From Pictodentalium vernedei (lineage: Eukaryota; Mollusca; Scaphopoda; Dentaliida; Dentaliidae): DNA of 64,000 bases. The notes beneath the pieces are model-generated. The model was given only the letters and a program-made list of their open reading frames with translations, did no database searches and was not told the origin of the DNA. This document shows positions 53,200 through 62,970 of the stretch, piece by piece. A program made the translations under genes and the position numbers. Every line of letters begins with the position of its first letter. The first letter of the stretch is position 1. Location: the NCBI GenBank assembly GCA_031216915.1, contig CM062292.1, positions 74,010,956-74,074,955 of the forward strand, given 5' to 3'.

Positions 53200-54023
53200 A
53201 CCGTAGGGAGTTAATATCATTCACGGCAGATCTTCTCTTATAGAGGCAAACAAAGTGCCTCAAGCTGTCGTAAACGCCATCTGTGACTTCTGATTACCTT
53301 TCAAGAACTTTGAACACTTCAAGAAATGCTGTTTGAGAAGCGACAGGAGTATTTGGTTCCCCCTGTGCACAAAGGCGCTGGTTGTATCGCAACCGATGAA
53401 AACGTGCAATGCAGGTGAAACATGGCACATAGCTCTCCCAACAACTGTGGCAACCATTTGCATATCAAACGTCTCTTGCTTCCGACCCCGGTGTCAAATA
53501 GAATTCGGTGTTGCAGTTTCTGAATGAAATAAACTTAGATTATTACACGCCTATTAGTTTCCCCCAGCTCCATATTTACAAATCCGCACGGAACACGTGT
53601 TCCATACGGATTTCCGTAAACAAATTATTTCACCACCACCCGACGTCATGGATCCATCAAAAGAACTAAACTCTGCCCATTTTCGTAATCAGTCAATCGA
53701 AACGTCGCATTCCGTTGATCATGTGGGCTATTTCTGAAACACTCCTGGTTCTCTTAATCCCCTCAATGGACAATGGGAGATAGGAATCTACATGCATTAC
53801 AAAGTCTACTCGCTTCATTTTAGGGAGTTCTTCAAAGAAAGTTTCTGCAAGCTTTCCGATTATGACTGGTACGCTCCACGTAACGGACATGTTTCATGAA
53901 TTCTGGGATGCGTAAGAGCAGTGTCATGCAGATTTCATTGGTTAGTATTTCAGAGATGCGTATTTCACACGAATTCTCGGAGACGTGACAACCGTTATTT
54001 ATTCCAAGTTCCTTATTCGACAT
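53200..54023 (-). pseudogene. C-terminal fragment of the multicopy cysteine-rich gene family
   Basis: Minus-strand pieces in order: MTLLLRIPEFMKHV-type sequence (about 53930), FFEELPKMKRVDFVMHVDSY and LPLSIEGIKRTRS (53890-53693), then VSPALHVFIGCDTTSAFVHR followed by ILLSLLKQHFLKCSKFL (53463-53260). The H.F.GCDTTSAF motif with LLK is the hallmark I recall for the C-terminal domain of the family whose N-terminal half is at 34740-38250. The intervening part is deleted or shifted, and the frame is broken. Function unknown. It lies directly beside the inverted duplication. Confidence 0.6.
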
Positions 54024-54098
54024 TCGTTATCAACCGATAAAATCGGTTGATAACGAATGTCGAATAAGGAACTTGGAACAAGTAACGGTTGTCACGTC
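53982..54098. repeat. Hairpin element family U, copy 2
   Basis: Arms of about 55 bp: GACGTGACAACCGTTA, TTCCAAGTTCCTTATTCGAC, ATTCGTTATCAACCGAT, mirrored around an AAA centre (ATAAAATCGG). One 4-base insert in the left arm is the only large mismatch. Related to 41259-41381. Confidence 0.88.
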
Positions 54099-54175
54099 CG
54101 TCGGATTCTCGGCAAAACAATGGCTGACAATTTTCGTCATTAGAAGAGATTTACAGGACAGTTAGCTAGCCTTAA

Positions 54176-54419
54176 CCCTTAAGTCCTCAGATTAATTTTA
54201 AAGTATTTAAGGCCTTTTTCTGCTTACATAGTTATTGATGACTTGGCAGTGGTTCTGCATCACTGCTGGCTGCCTATACAGGCAGCCAGCAGTGATGTAG
54301 AACCACTGCCAGGGAAAATTCAGTCTACACACAAGAGTAATAAAAAAGATTACACAAGGGAGCACCTGCTTCAATGCAATATAAAAGTGGCGGTTTGGGG
54401 CTATATGTGGGCTTAAGGG
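54176..54419. mobile_element. TTAA-flanked MITE family J, copy 2
   Basis: TTAA at 54172-54175 and 54420-54423. Nearly identical to 43464-43706, with CCCTTAAGTCCTCAGATTAA at the left and GGGCTTAAGGG at the right. It has the same orientation. Confidence 0.92.
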
Positions 54420-54693
54420 TTAATTTCCCAAAGTTGTCAGAAAATTTAAGACTAAGGGTATGGAAAATTCATATGAAAATTGAGATTTCGAAATGTTAGC
54501 GAATGTTGTATCATCGATGTGGTCAACATTTCACAAATTTCAGGCATTTACTTGTAGAGTAGTATAAAAGTACAGAAGGTGTCTTTTTACTTTTTTCACA
54601 GTCAGTTTGAACGTTTGACTGTTATTTCCTGTCGAAAGCCATCTAAAAAAACGAAAACGGCGTTTTCGCCATCTTTGATGCTCTGTAACTGTT

Positions 54694-54990
54694 TATTTAT
54701 TTATTGGGGTTTATCGACAGGGGTGGAGGAAGCTGGAGTACCCGGAGACAACTACTGAGCAACGGCGAGCAATTGTCAGGCTCCCCAACATACTAACTCC
54801 ATACAAGCAGGGTTAGCATTGGTTGAAGACAAGTGAACCATCGACGTGCAGTGCGCCTCAGTGAACAACGCCACCGTGCCCCACGTGGGCAATGGGAGGT
54901 GAAGTGTCTTGCCCAAGAAAACAACGCCATTGCCGCAGGTGGGATTCGGACCATGGACCTCTCGGCTTGCAGCTTGCACCTCTACCTACT
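54694..54990 (-). mobile_element. tRNA-headed SINE truncated at a Tc1 junction
   Basis: The ATTT-repeat tail at 54694 leads through the body (GTGGAGGAAGCTGGAGTACC, CCATCGACGTGCAGTGCGCC) to the box B region and stops inside the head at CCTCTACCTACTGG. The expected box A end is missing. The next base belongs to Tc1 copy 2, which itself lacks its left end, so both elements were cut at one breakpoint. Confidence 0.88.
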
Positions 54991-56294
54991 GGACCTTCAT
55001 TTCATTTCAACACAAACCCTTGTGATTTAATGACTGAATATGGCAAATGCAAATGTAAGAAGACATTTGTCTGAAGCAGAAATGTGGCGAGCTGTATGGA
55101 TGGTGGAGCAAGGGCTACCCATCGTCAGGTTGGTGAAGCCCTTGGTATGCACCATACGGTGATCACCAGAGACTGGGCAAGATTTCAGCAGTATGGCACA
55201 CCAGTAAGACGGCATGGTGGTGGCAGAGACAGGGCAACATCTGCAGCTGAAGACCGGTTTTTGATCATTCAGGCCCGTAGGAACCGCTTTGCCACAGCAA
55301 CCCAGCTTCGCAGTGACCTTCAGAATGCATCCGGAGTAAATGTTTCGACGCAGACTATCCGGGCAAGGTTGCACGAAGGTGGTCTCCGATCGAGAAGACC
55401 ATGTATTCGCATTCCGCTGCCCCAGAACCACCGCCAGGCACGATATATTAATGAGCCATGGACCACGTTGGATGGACCAGAGAAGATTGGCGACCTGTCC
55501 TTTTTACAGATGAGTCAAGGTACTGCCTAGACCACACAGATAGGCGTTCTAGGGTATTTAGAAGATCAGGAGAGCGATACATGCAGCCAACATTGCTGGG
55601 CATGACCGCTATGGTGGAGGGTCAATCATGTGTCCTTGAACGTGGTACATTGACTGCACAGCGGTATATTGATGAGATCGTGGTGTCCACGTCAGATTGT
55701 ATGCAGGTGCAGTGGGTGATAGATTCATTCTGATGGACGATAATGCCCGTCCTCATGTTGCACATGCTATCGGGGAGTACCGACAGAGAGACGGAATTGA
55801 GCGTATGGACTGGCCAGCAAGATCCCCTGACCTCAATCCAATCGAACATGTCTGGAATGAGTTGCAGCTTGCAATTTCAGCAGTTCCAGTCCAGCCAAGA
55901 AGTGTCCAGGAGCTTGGTGCCATGCTGATCCAAGAATGAAACAACATCCCACAAAGGACCACCAGGAACCTGATTGAGAGCATGAGAATGCGTTGTCAAG
56001 CTGTAATTAACAGTAATGGGTCTCATATTCGATAGTGAACCCATACCTCTTCGCTCCGTCAACTTTTTGGCAAATTGAAAAATTTACTCTTTTACCAATA
56101 AAATCCATTTTCCACGGTTATCGTATTCAAAAGCTAAAAAATAATGTCAAACACAAATAAAATCTTAATTTCTGTACTTAAATCATTAAAGATATAATTA
56201 AATAAAAAATATATACACTTTTCATTACAATATTCCAACTAAAACGTATAACAGGTAGTTGGATATACTTGGTGCTTAGCAAACTTTGAGTAGT
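54991..56294 (+). mobile_element. Tc1-type transposon, copy 2, left end deleted
   Basis: It begins at TTCATTTCAACACAAACCCT, which corresponds to about 45816 in copy 1. The first 240 bases and the left terminal repeat are therefore absent. The right terminal repeat TGGTGCTTAGCAAACTTTGA is present near 56270-56290. Confidence 0.88.
55040..56037 (+). pseudogene. Tc1-family transposase, broken (copy 2)
   Basis: Starts MANANVRRHLSEAEMWRAVW. A one-base loss near 55106 shifts the frame before the helix-turn-helix. Further pieces are HHTVITRDWARFQQYGTPVR, FTDESRYCLDHTDRRSRVF with the first catalytic Asp, LMDDNARPHVAHAIGEYRQR with the second, and DLNPIEHVWNELQLAI with the Glu. Thirty-four residues separate the last two, the DD34E spacing of Tc1. 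A deletion of about 41 bases near 55631, relative to copy 1, removes part of the catalytic domain. Some positions damaged in copy 1 are intact here and vice versa. Confidence 0.9.
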
Positions 56295-56741
56295 ATAAAT
56301 AAATAAACCCGATTTGCACACAAAGTAAAATATCGAGGATACTTCCGGGGAGAAAGGGAGTGTGAATTGGCAGGCCGTGTATCCAGGCAACTACATTGGG
56401 GTTGGGGCACGTGTATCTCATGGTGGGAATTTTAATGCTATAGGCATATCACGGAGATCGAAGTCTTGAATTTAGAATAGTGGGTGGTGCTCTTCTCGCG
56501 TTGAACTGGGGATGGGGTTTTCAAAATTTTCAATATTTGGGGCATATTTTTAGGCCGTCAGGCTACCGGTAGTAAATGCTGTGTTGTGACCACTGCAACT
56601 GCAAAGGTTATACACTAGAACGAGACAAGTGTGGGTGATCTCAGTGACGTGATTCTTGCAGACCCAGACAGAGGTTTGTCGACCTGGATAAACCAAGTCC
56701 CTCCCCTAGTTCAAGCGCAGACTGAACCATGGGTTGAGATG
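56295..56741. other. Spacer, nothing recognised
   Basis: No gene, RNA or repeat is supported. Confidence 0.5.
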
Positions 56742-56745
56742 TTAA

Positions 56746-56986
56746 CCCATTACCCAACGCACACGATATCGAAATTTATTTTCTTAAATATCATTTTTTT
56801 AAATTTTTCAAAATTTTTCAACAAAACCTTATCATGTGACCCCTCGTTGAAACGAGCTCGACGAGCTCGTTCCAACGAGGAGTCACATGATATGGTTTTG
56901 TTGAAATTTTTTGAAAAATAATATTTTTTCAACTGCTGAATTTGCGTATTACGCGGGCGGATGCGGCCGATTCGTTGGGTAAAGGG
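56746..56986. mobile_element. piggyBac-like MITE family C, copy 6
   Basis: TTAA at 56742-56745 and 56987-56990. Ends CCCATTACCCAACGCACACG and the complement of TTCGTTGGGTAAAGGG. The hairpin has GACCCCTCGTTGAAACGAGC and CTCGTTCCAACGAGGAGTC. A well-preserved full-length copy of 241 bp. Confidence 0.9.
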
Positions 56987-56990
56987 TTAA

Positions 56991-57374
56991 TAGCGTCAAC
57001 ATGAGCTTGAGGTTGATGGCGCCGCTGCATTCATCTCCACGCAAAACGGAAACCCTATCGAAATTGTTCACAAAGAAATTGCGCACGACATTAAAGCTGG
57101 GGGGGGGGGGGGGGGCAGAGCTCATCAACGACTTCAAGAGGTCGAAAACGCCCTGGAAAAAGACAAGTTTTTGTGAGAGTGGGGTGAAGGAAACTTGTGG
57201 CTGAAGACATGTAAAGGCAGGAAGGAGGGAATGCCAGGAAGTTGTAGAAATTACCCAAAATACCAAACCAGACGCCCTGTCTGGGAAAGACAACCCGTAC
57301 TTTTCTTTTCTGAGCAACCCACAGCGAGGGTGCACCACGGGTTAACCAACAGAAGTAGCATTATATACAGGGGG
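56991..57374. other. Spacer with poly-G tract
   Basis: A 17-base G run lies at 57099-57115. Short open frames on both strands resemble nothing known and are not called. Confidence 0.5.
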
Positions 57375-57997
57375 CACCAGGGTATATAGTATATGATTGG
57401 GTTAAGAACTTAGAGATAGGTAGTGCAAATGCTCCAAGTATTTCAGCACAAAAACGTTTTGTTCTTAGCATTGGCACCTGACATATTCCAGATTGGTTGG
57501 TCAATGTCATGCATGCAGGTATGCGTACCAGTATTCGGTATTGGATGTAGTCACTTGGAGTTTGATATTGCCAACTATTGGCTATATCGCGATATGAGCC
57601 TATGATGGGTAGTTGGTAACTTGACGTGGTGATTCCTAGTTCGCTATCTTGTCCGACATCAGTCATTGTCACTAGCAATATGCATAGTGTCGTTTGATGT
57701 CACCGACATCAAAGAATGTATCTGACAAGCTGTTATGAGATCTCACACCCGATGACCAGACATTTGCAACACTGTGTATTGAGTCTATTGACTGGTGATT
57801 GGAGCTTCGGATTTCCGTACCAGATAACCCCAGTGCTAAAGCTAGACATACATCTATGTATTAAAGTCTGCGAACCGGTCCAGTACCCGATCGCTATGTG
57901 TGGACCGGTCCAAAGCGGTCCAACGACGGCGGTCCGGTCCGGTCCGCGGTCCGGCTCTGGACCGCACGGGGTTTTTGCGGTCTGGTCCACATCTCTA
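57375..57997 (-). mobile_element. Non-autonomous relative of the 16.4-20.9 kb hAT element
   Basis: On the minus strand it starts TAGAGATGTGGACCAGACCG (57997) and matches 16403-16690 down to 57715. It then jumps to sequence matching 19800-20345, without the 3.1 kb that holds the transposase in the larger element. It ends within the hairpin (TGATTGGGTTAAGAAC). This pattern fits an internally deleted, non-autonomous derivative that later lost its other end. It also lacks the family H insertion present at 19965. Confidence 0.7.
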
Positions 57998-58329
57998 AAC
58001 GCCACCCGCTTACGTTCTCACCAGGGGCGCCAGAAGCACTTCAGGCCAGGGAGTGGGGTGTCAGACCCCGGAAAAAGCCATTTCTCGAACTAGCAGACCC
58101 GCCATGAGATGCCGAACATGTACGTCTCGAAGGCCGAAGGCCTGATATGGGGGAGAGGGTGAGAGGATGCCCCCATCGGAGCGGGGGAGGTGGCACCTAC
58201 TTCCAAACTCCCCCACTGAATTTTGAAAGCTTCCAGAACGGATTTGGGGTGTATTTTAGCTTTACTTCGAGGATAAATCCTTGAAAAAAATTGAGTGACG
58301 AACCTGGGAACCTCTCGCCCCTGTGCTCC
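57998..58329. other. Spacer, nothing recognised
   Basis: No gene or element is supported. Confidence 0.45.
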
Positions 58330-58570
58330 GAATGCTCCGAGTGATGGGCGATGTGAGTGCGCATGAGCAGCTCGTGTTGTTAAGGTAATACGTATTTCCG
58401 TCGTCCGTTTTGTATGCATGATGCCGCCATATTTGTTTCTATGGTGGCACGTGGTTGCTATGTTACCCCAAACCTTCTTATAGGACAGGGGTATGTTCCT
58501 TTGTATAAGAGTATTTTTCTGGAACGGATTCCCTCAAAATCCTCGTTTAAACCCGACAATTTCTCCCAAA
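58330..58570 (+). mobile_element. Solo arm of foldback family Q, plus orientation
   Basis: Shares GATGTGAGTGCGCATGAGCA, GTATTTCCGTCGTCCGTTTT, GTGGCACGTGGTTGCTATGT, TATAGGACAGGGGTATGTTC and CCCGACAATTT with the left arm at 11750-11960. Shorter than the full arm. Confidence 0.7.
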
Positions 58571-58914
58571 TCACCAAAATCCACCCCAAACTACCAAAAC
58601 GGACTTGGTAAAGCCCTATTTTGGGGTTTTTCCCCTAATAACAGATGTGCTTTATGAAGGTTCGAATTTTGTTATTCTGAGTCAAAATCCTCGTTTCTCC
58701 GCTCTGCTTCCCTAGACTACTGTTCTGTTCTTGTAGAGTGTGACTGATTTTCTTGTTCTCTTCCGTCTGTTTTGGTACTACTTTAGATAAAATAACCAAT
58801 CAGATCACTTCTCCAGAGTAAACAACCAATCAAATCCCTCTATTAACCATAGCTCCCGTCCATCATCATCTTCGTCGCGCCAACGATTGTGAACTACGTA
58901 CCCATTGTGAGAAT
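58571..58914. other. Spacer, nothing recognised
   Basis: No gene or element is supported. Confidence 0.45.
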
Positions 58915-59472
58915 AGCACATGCAGGACATGAGCACATGCAAAATGTGCCCATATGTGCCTGTGTGCAAGTGCACAATGTGCGTACGAGACATGCAGCAC
59001 ATACGGGTATTTGGGGACCAGTGTTTGGGGACTAGTGAGGACCAGGCTTTGGGGACTTGTGGGGACCAGGCTTTGGGGAGTAGTGGGGACTAATGTTTGG
59101 GGACCAGTGTCAGAAATATTTCTAACCACCTTCTTAACCCAGTACTAAAGCTTTCGCTAACAACGATGTTACCATTTACAACAAAGGCCAATGCTCTGCC
59201 GTCGCCACCACTGTTGCTAAATTCATCACTGCTACAATGAGATGTGATTGTACACAATGTGCGAATTTCACATGTAGCACATACGCACATGCAAAATGTG
59301 CCAATATTTGCCTGTGTGAAAGTGCACAATGTGCTCACAAAACATGCAACACATGCTCACATACGAGTATTTGGGGATCAGCAAAGACCATATTTTGGGG
59401 ACTAGCGGGGACCAGGGTTTGGGGACCAAGACTTAGGGGACCAGTGTTTGGGGATGTTGGGGGACTAGTTAA
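58915..59472. repeat. Duplicated minisatellite block, family R
   Basis: Two direct copies (58915-59112 and 59260-59472) each start with GCACATGCAAAATGTGCC, GTGTGCAAGTGCACAATGTG and CATGCAGCACATAC. Each then runs into tandem units of about 16-20 bp such as GGGGACCAGTGTTTGGGGAC and TTTGGGGACTAGTGGGGACC. Four to six units are present per copy. Confidence 0.8.
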
Positions 59473-59672
59473 CAAATAACATAAGAATACATGATATCCA
59501 TTTCCTTTTATTTCACTACTCTCAGTTCCATTATGTATATTAGCACATAACAGTTCAAGTTGTACAAAGTCAATCGTCCTGAAAACACCGAACGAATCAC
59601 TTGAAAAAGTACAAAAGACATCTGCACACCACCAAGCTCTGATTCGATCCCTGACCTTCGAAGAGTAAAGAC

Positions 59673-59801
59673 ATGCCTAGTCACTGCTGTAGTTTTTGTG
59701 GGAAGCAATGTTCCAGAAGCTTCACTCGCAAAAGACACGAAGATGGTTATTGCCCCGAGAGGCACGAAAGGAATGACGACTTAAAAAAACGCAGGGATTG
59801 A
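59673..59801 (+). CDS. Small C2H2-like zinc-finger ORF of an integrase-bearing element
   Basis: ATG at 59673 opens 42 codons to TGA at 59799-59801. It contains CCSFCGKQCSRSFTRKRHED, a Cys-x2-Cys followed by a His and a final Cys, a short zinc-finger-like unit. A basic tail (KKRRD) follows. It is the first of several plus-strand reading frames of the decayed element 59673-63765. Length and position suggest a regulatory or DNA-binding peptide, or the truncated start of a longer protein whose later part is lost. Function inferred only from the pattern. Confidence 0.5.
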   Translation: MPSHCCSFCGKQCSRSFTRKRHEDGYCPERHERNDDLKKRRD

Positions 59802-59872
59802 GAGACTGAAAAAGAAAACTAAATATCCTGCGATATCTTGCCCACGCTGACAGACATGAAGCGAGAACTACG

Positions 59873-60121
59873 ATGCAGACGGCCAGTAATGATTTGATTC
59901 GATGTATATGTGATTGTGCTTTGAACCTTTTTGACTATAATGTGCCAATGACTAAATCCGAGAGAGATTTTCTCATTCCACACAAGTACGAAATAAAGAA
60001 AATAGCCAAAACATTACCTGAACGGAAAGCAAGACGAATCATACAAAACGCTGGGTTTTTTGGTAACTTGCTTAAACCAGTAGTACGCGGACTATCAACA
60101 ATCCTTGCAAAAGTTCTATAA
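59873..60121 (+). CDS. Small basic protein of the integrase-bearing element
   Basis: 82 codons. The middle contains NVPMTKSERDFLIPHKYEIK and ERKARRIIQNAGFFGNLLKP. The pattern P.T..(E)..(F)L..(H/Y)K...I...P.(RK)ARR.I.(N/Q).GFF..LL.P..R.L is one I recall in short basic ORFs next to integrases in Maverick/Polinton- and adintovirus-related elements, where a core or DNA-binding role has been suggested. It is uninterrupted here, although the rest of the element is broken. Confidence 0.5.
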   Translation: MQTASNDLIRCICDCALNLFDYNVPMTKSERDFLIPHKYEIKKIAKTLPERKARRIIQNAGFFGNLLKPVVRGLSTILAKVL

Positions 60122-60134
60122 AAGGGACGCGCAT

Positions 60135-60521
60135 ATGACAATGTGCTCATTTGTGCCCTGGTCGTCGAAGAGTGAAGACGCAATGCAATACTGCCGTGAT
60201 CCTTCTGAACGTGACCCTCCATCAACAGATGATTCCAGTGAGGAGGCAGAATTTTCTGAAAGCGAAGAAGGAGATATGGAATCTGAAGAAGAATTAATGG
60301 AGGAAGACGACTCCGTTGATCCGTTGGCGTGTATCATTAGAGGTACTTATGATGATTACACAGGAGGCTTTCTAGAAACGCTTCAGTGGTTACATAAAAA
60401 TGGAATGGATAAAGATGAAGCGGCCGGAGAAGCAGCTGCATATCTCAGAAGCAGAGTTAGAGAAGCAGTCGGCACAGGGTATCTTAACACACTCGGGTTT
60501 TCGGAGAGATCCCATCCATAA
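60135..60521 (+). CDS. Acidic protein of the integrase-bearing element, C-terminus frameshifted
   Basis: From the ATG at 60135, about 128 codons: a highly acidic stretch (DSSEEAEFSESEEGDMESEE), then a folded-looking part with DDYTGGFLETLQWLHKNGMD, KDEAAGEAAAYLRSRVRE. The frame stops at 60521. Similar sequence appears to continue in another frame to about 60675 (ENEDYEI, EMETESNDEPEEEG), so the original was longer. I associate it with the neighbouring ORFs by position and acidic composition only. Confidence 0.45.
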   Translation: MTMCSFVPWSSKSEDAMQYCRDPSERDPPSTDDSSEEAEFSESEEGDMESEEELMEEDDSVDPLACIIRGTYDDYTGGFLETLQWLHKNGMDKDEAAGEAAAYLRSRVREAVGTGYLNTLGFSERSHP

Positions 60522-60732
60522 AAAATACAGGAAACAGCAAAACACCTAAGAGAGAATGAAGACTACGAAATATGTTCTGGAAAAGAGAAAGTTTTGTTCG
60601 ATCCCATTTTGGATCAATATTCATTTGAAATGGAGACAGAATCGAATGACGAGCCGGAAGAAGAAGGAGAGTAGGGCCATATTAATAAGAAGTGATGCTA
60701 GATGCCATTAGTATTGAAAGCATCAGTCATTA

Positions 60733-61046
60733 CAGTTAAAACTAAAAGTGCTGTCCTGAAATGCGCACACATAGCACGTTGATCTGCGCGTTAATCTACG
60801 CGTTATGACAATTGTAAGGCTATCAAATTGTATACATGCGGCCTGTGCACAAGCAATGTTTCAGCCAATGGACCTCCGGGTAACCCGGAGGTCCATTGGA
60901 AGAAACATTGCATGTGTTTGCTATGAGTAACCAGGAGAACCTGCTGTGCTTTGGACGCCATTCGATATGGAAATTGTGCGCAATTCCTACGCGCAATTAT
61001 GCCTAGATAAGCGCACATTTCGTGACAGGACTTCTAGTTTTAACTG
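60733..61046. mobile_element. TA-flanked MITE family I, copy 2, within the integrase element
   Basis: TA at 60731-60732 and 61047-61048. Ends CAGTTAAAACTAAAAGTGCT and the complement of GACTTCTAGTTTTAACTG. The hairpin centre has GTTTCAGCCAATGGACCTCC and GGGTAACCC. GCGCAATTCCTACGCGCAAT lies in the right part. It falls between reading frames. Confidence 0.88.
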
Positions 61047-61279
61047 TATCTGGAAAAGGAAGAAGCTTTCGGGTTGGTTTTGGAGCGAAAGCTCTGTGGG
61101 TTGTGCAGAAGCCGATAGCTGTATGTGTCTGCGTGCGCTATGTGTTGTCAGAGCATTAACCACAAGCACACAAGCACATACGACACCATCGAAGACACGA
61201 AAATACTGGAGTGGTCTATTGGCGTAGAGTATATAAGGGGGTGTTTTCCAAAACGTATCCACTACACTTTTGACTTGCC

Positions 61280-62115
61280 ATGGTTGAACATCAGTGTGAG
61301 TTTTGCAGCAAAATATTTAACGACAGGAGCAATTATAATCGACACAAAATTACCGTCCATGGAACTGACACTTTCCTTTGCACAGTATGTTCGAAACAAT
61401 TTAACAGACAAGATCATTTCAAAAGACATACAACGCAAAGGTGTATCCAGGGCAAACCATCCAGAAAGGAACTTTTGGAACTGCCAGAAAACCCGTTACC
61501 GGGCAGGTCATATGGTGGTTGGCTCAAACATCCTAACACAGTTAATAACACAGAAGAAAAGAATATGGTTTTTGTGGAACGTAGGATATTGGAACGTTTA
61601 CAACGCGAGAAGCACTACGAAATCAACAGAACACCAAATGTCAAAGCTGCGTCAGTCATCGATCAAGAGATGAGACACATTCTCTAATATGAGCCTCTCA
61701 CGATGGAAGACAAAATAAGGCGATACAATGAACTCTTACAATGATACTTAACATTTCATAAAAAGGCACAGACCCCCGAACCAGTTAAAATCGAAATCAA
61801 AAGGGAGAGTGAAGACTACGACCAGGATATTTTAGTTCCGTTCCAATAACAATGAGGGTTAAAGCAAAGGTACTATACTAAACCGTATAAAAGCAGATTC
61901 AAATCTATCGTGGAACGAGAAGGGAGAGTTAGTTCGTAACGATCGGACCGTCGCGAGTTCAAACATCACCGATCTCCCGAACGATCTGTTAAGAAAACGA
62001 AAGACATTTCAACCCAAGAGGTGGGACGTTCTGGCTCAGACCTTCAGAGAAAGTAATATTCCCCAGGAGATTGTAGGGTATAGGGAACGTTTGGATTTCA
62101 TGAGGCGAAAACCCA
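61280..62115 (+). pseudogene. C2H2 zinc-finger protein of the integrase-bearing element
   Basis: 61280-61687 is open for 135 codons and starts with two classical fingers: HQCEFCSKIFNDRSNYNRHK and FLCTVCSKQFNRQDHFKRHT. After a stop at 61687, coding similarity goes on in other frames. It passes through a coiled, acidic region (61700-61845, with KIRRYNELLQ) and a basic region (61890-62110, with LSWNEKGELV, LPNDLLRKRKTFQP). The latter resembles a domain I recall in proteins encoded beside integrases of Maverick-like elements. At least two stops or shifts. Probably DNA-binding. Confidence 0.6.
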
Positions 62116-62486
62116 TAGAAAACAAAAAAAAAACAAACTACCCCCTCATCTGCTACTAAAAGAAAGGTGAAAGCTGGACTCGTAGGCGGTCCGTCAAATT
62201 GGTGGAAATATTAGTCCGATGGAAAGTGTGTACTACGATACAGAATATCCTGGGAGTTTTGGGGGTGGTGACGCTCTGCGAAGAGCATCGAAAAAAAAAA
62301 AACACAAAGCAAGTTGTAAAATGGTGGCGGGGGCAAGACACTTACACCCTCCCCAAACCCGTCCGTCGCACATTTCCCAGAAAGAAAGTGGTCGTTGGTG
62401 GTATCGATGCACAATGGCATGCCGACTTAGCGGATTTGGCGAATATCAGTAAATTTAACTAAAACACAAAGTTTCTGTTGACATGT

Positions 62487-62554
62487 CGTCCCTTGAGTTC
62501 CAATGTGTTCTATGTGCCTATTGGCACATAGAACACATTGGAACTCAGAGGACG
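62487..62554. mobile_element. Hairpin element family A, 68 bp, in the integrase gene
   Basis: Starts CGTCCCTTGAGTTCC and ends CTCAGAGGACG; arms meet at GTGCCTATTGGCAC. It is flanked by exact ATGT on both sides (62483-62486, 62555-62558). It separates two codons of the catalytic-core region, so the 4-bp duplication can be judged against known family spacing. Confidence 0.92.
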
Positions 62555-62970
62555 ATGTATCGATGTGTTTAGTAAATATGCATGGGTAATACCATTACCA
62601 AACAAATTTGGCGATTCTATTGTTGAAGCTTTTGTGAAAATTTTCAAACAGGGTCGTAAACCTTCGAAATTACAAACGGATCAAGGGAAAGAATTTTTAA
62701 ACTCGAAATTTCAGAAATTTCTCAAACAACAAAATGCTCTGTAGTAGGAAGATTCAATAGAACTTTGAAAATCAAAATGTGGAAATATTTTACCAAGAAC
62801 GATACACTAACTTTTCCACTTCAAAACTTGGTGAAAACTTATAATCATACTCATCATCGCAGCATCGGTATGGCACCCATTGCCGTGAACTTAGAAAATC
62901 AAGAAGAGGTGTGGAAAAACTTTAAGAGAACCCCATAAAACACAAGTCTCCAGGTTCAGAGTGGGAGATA

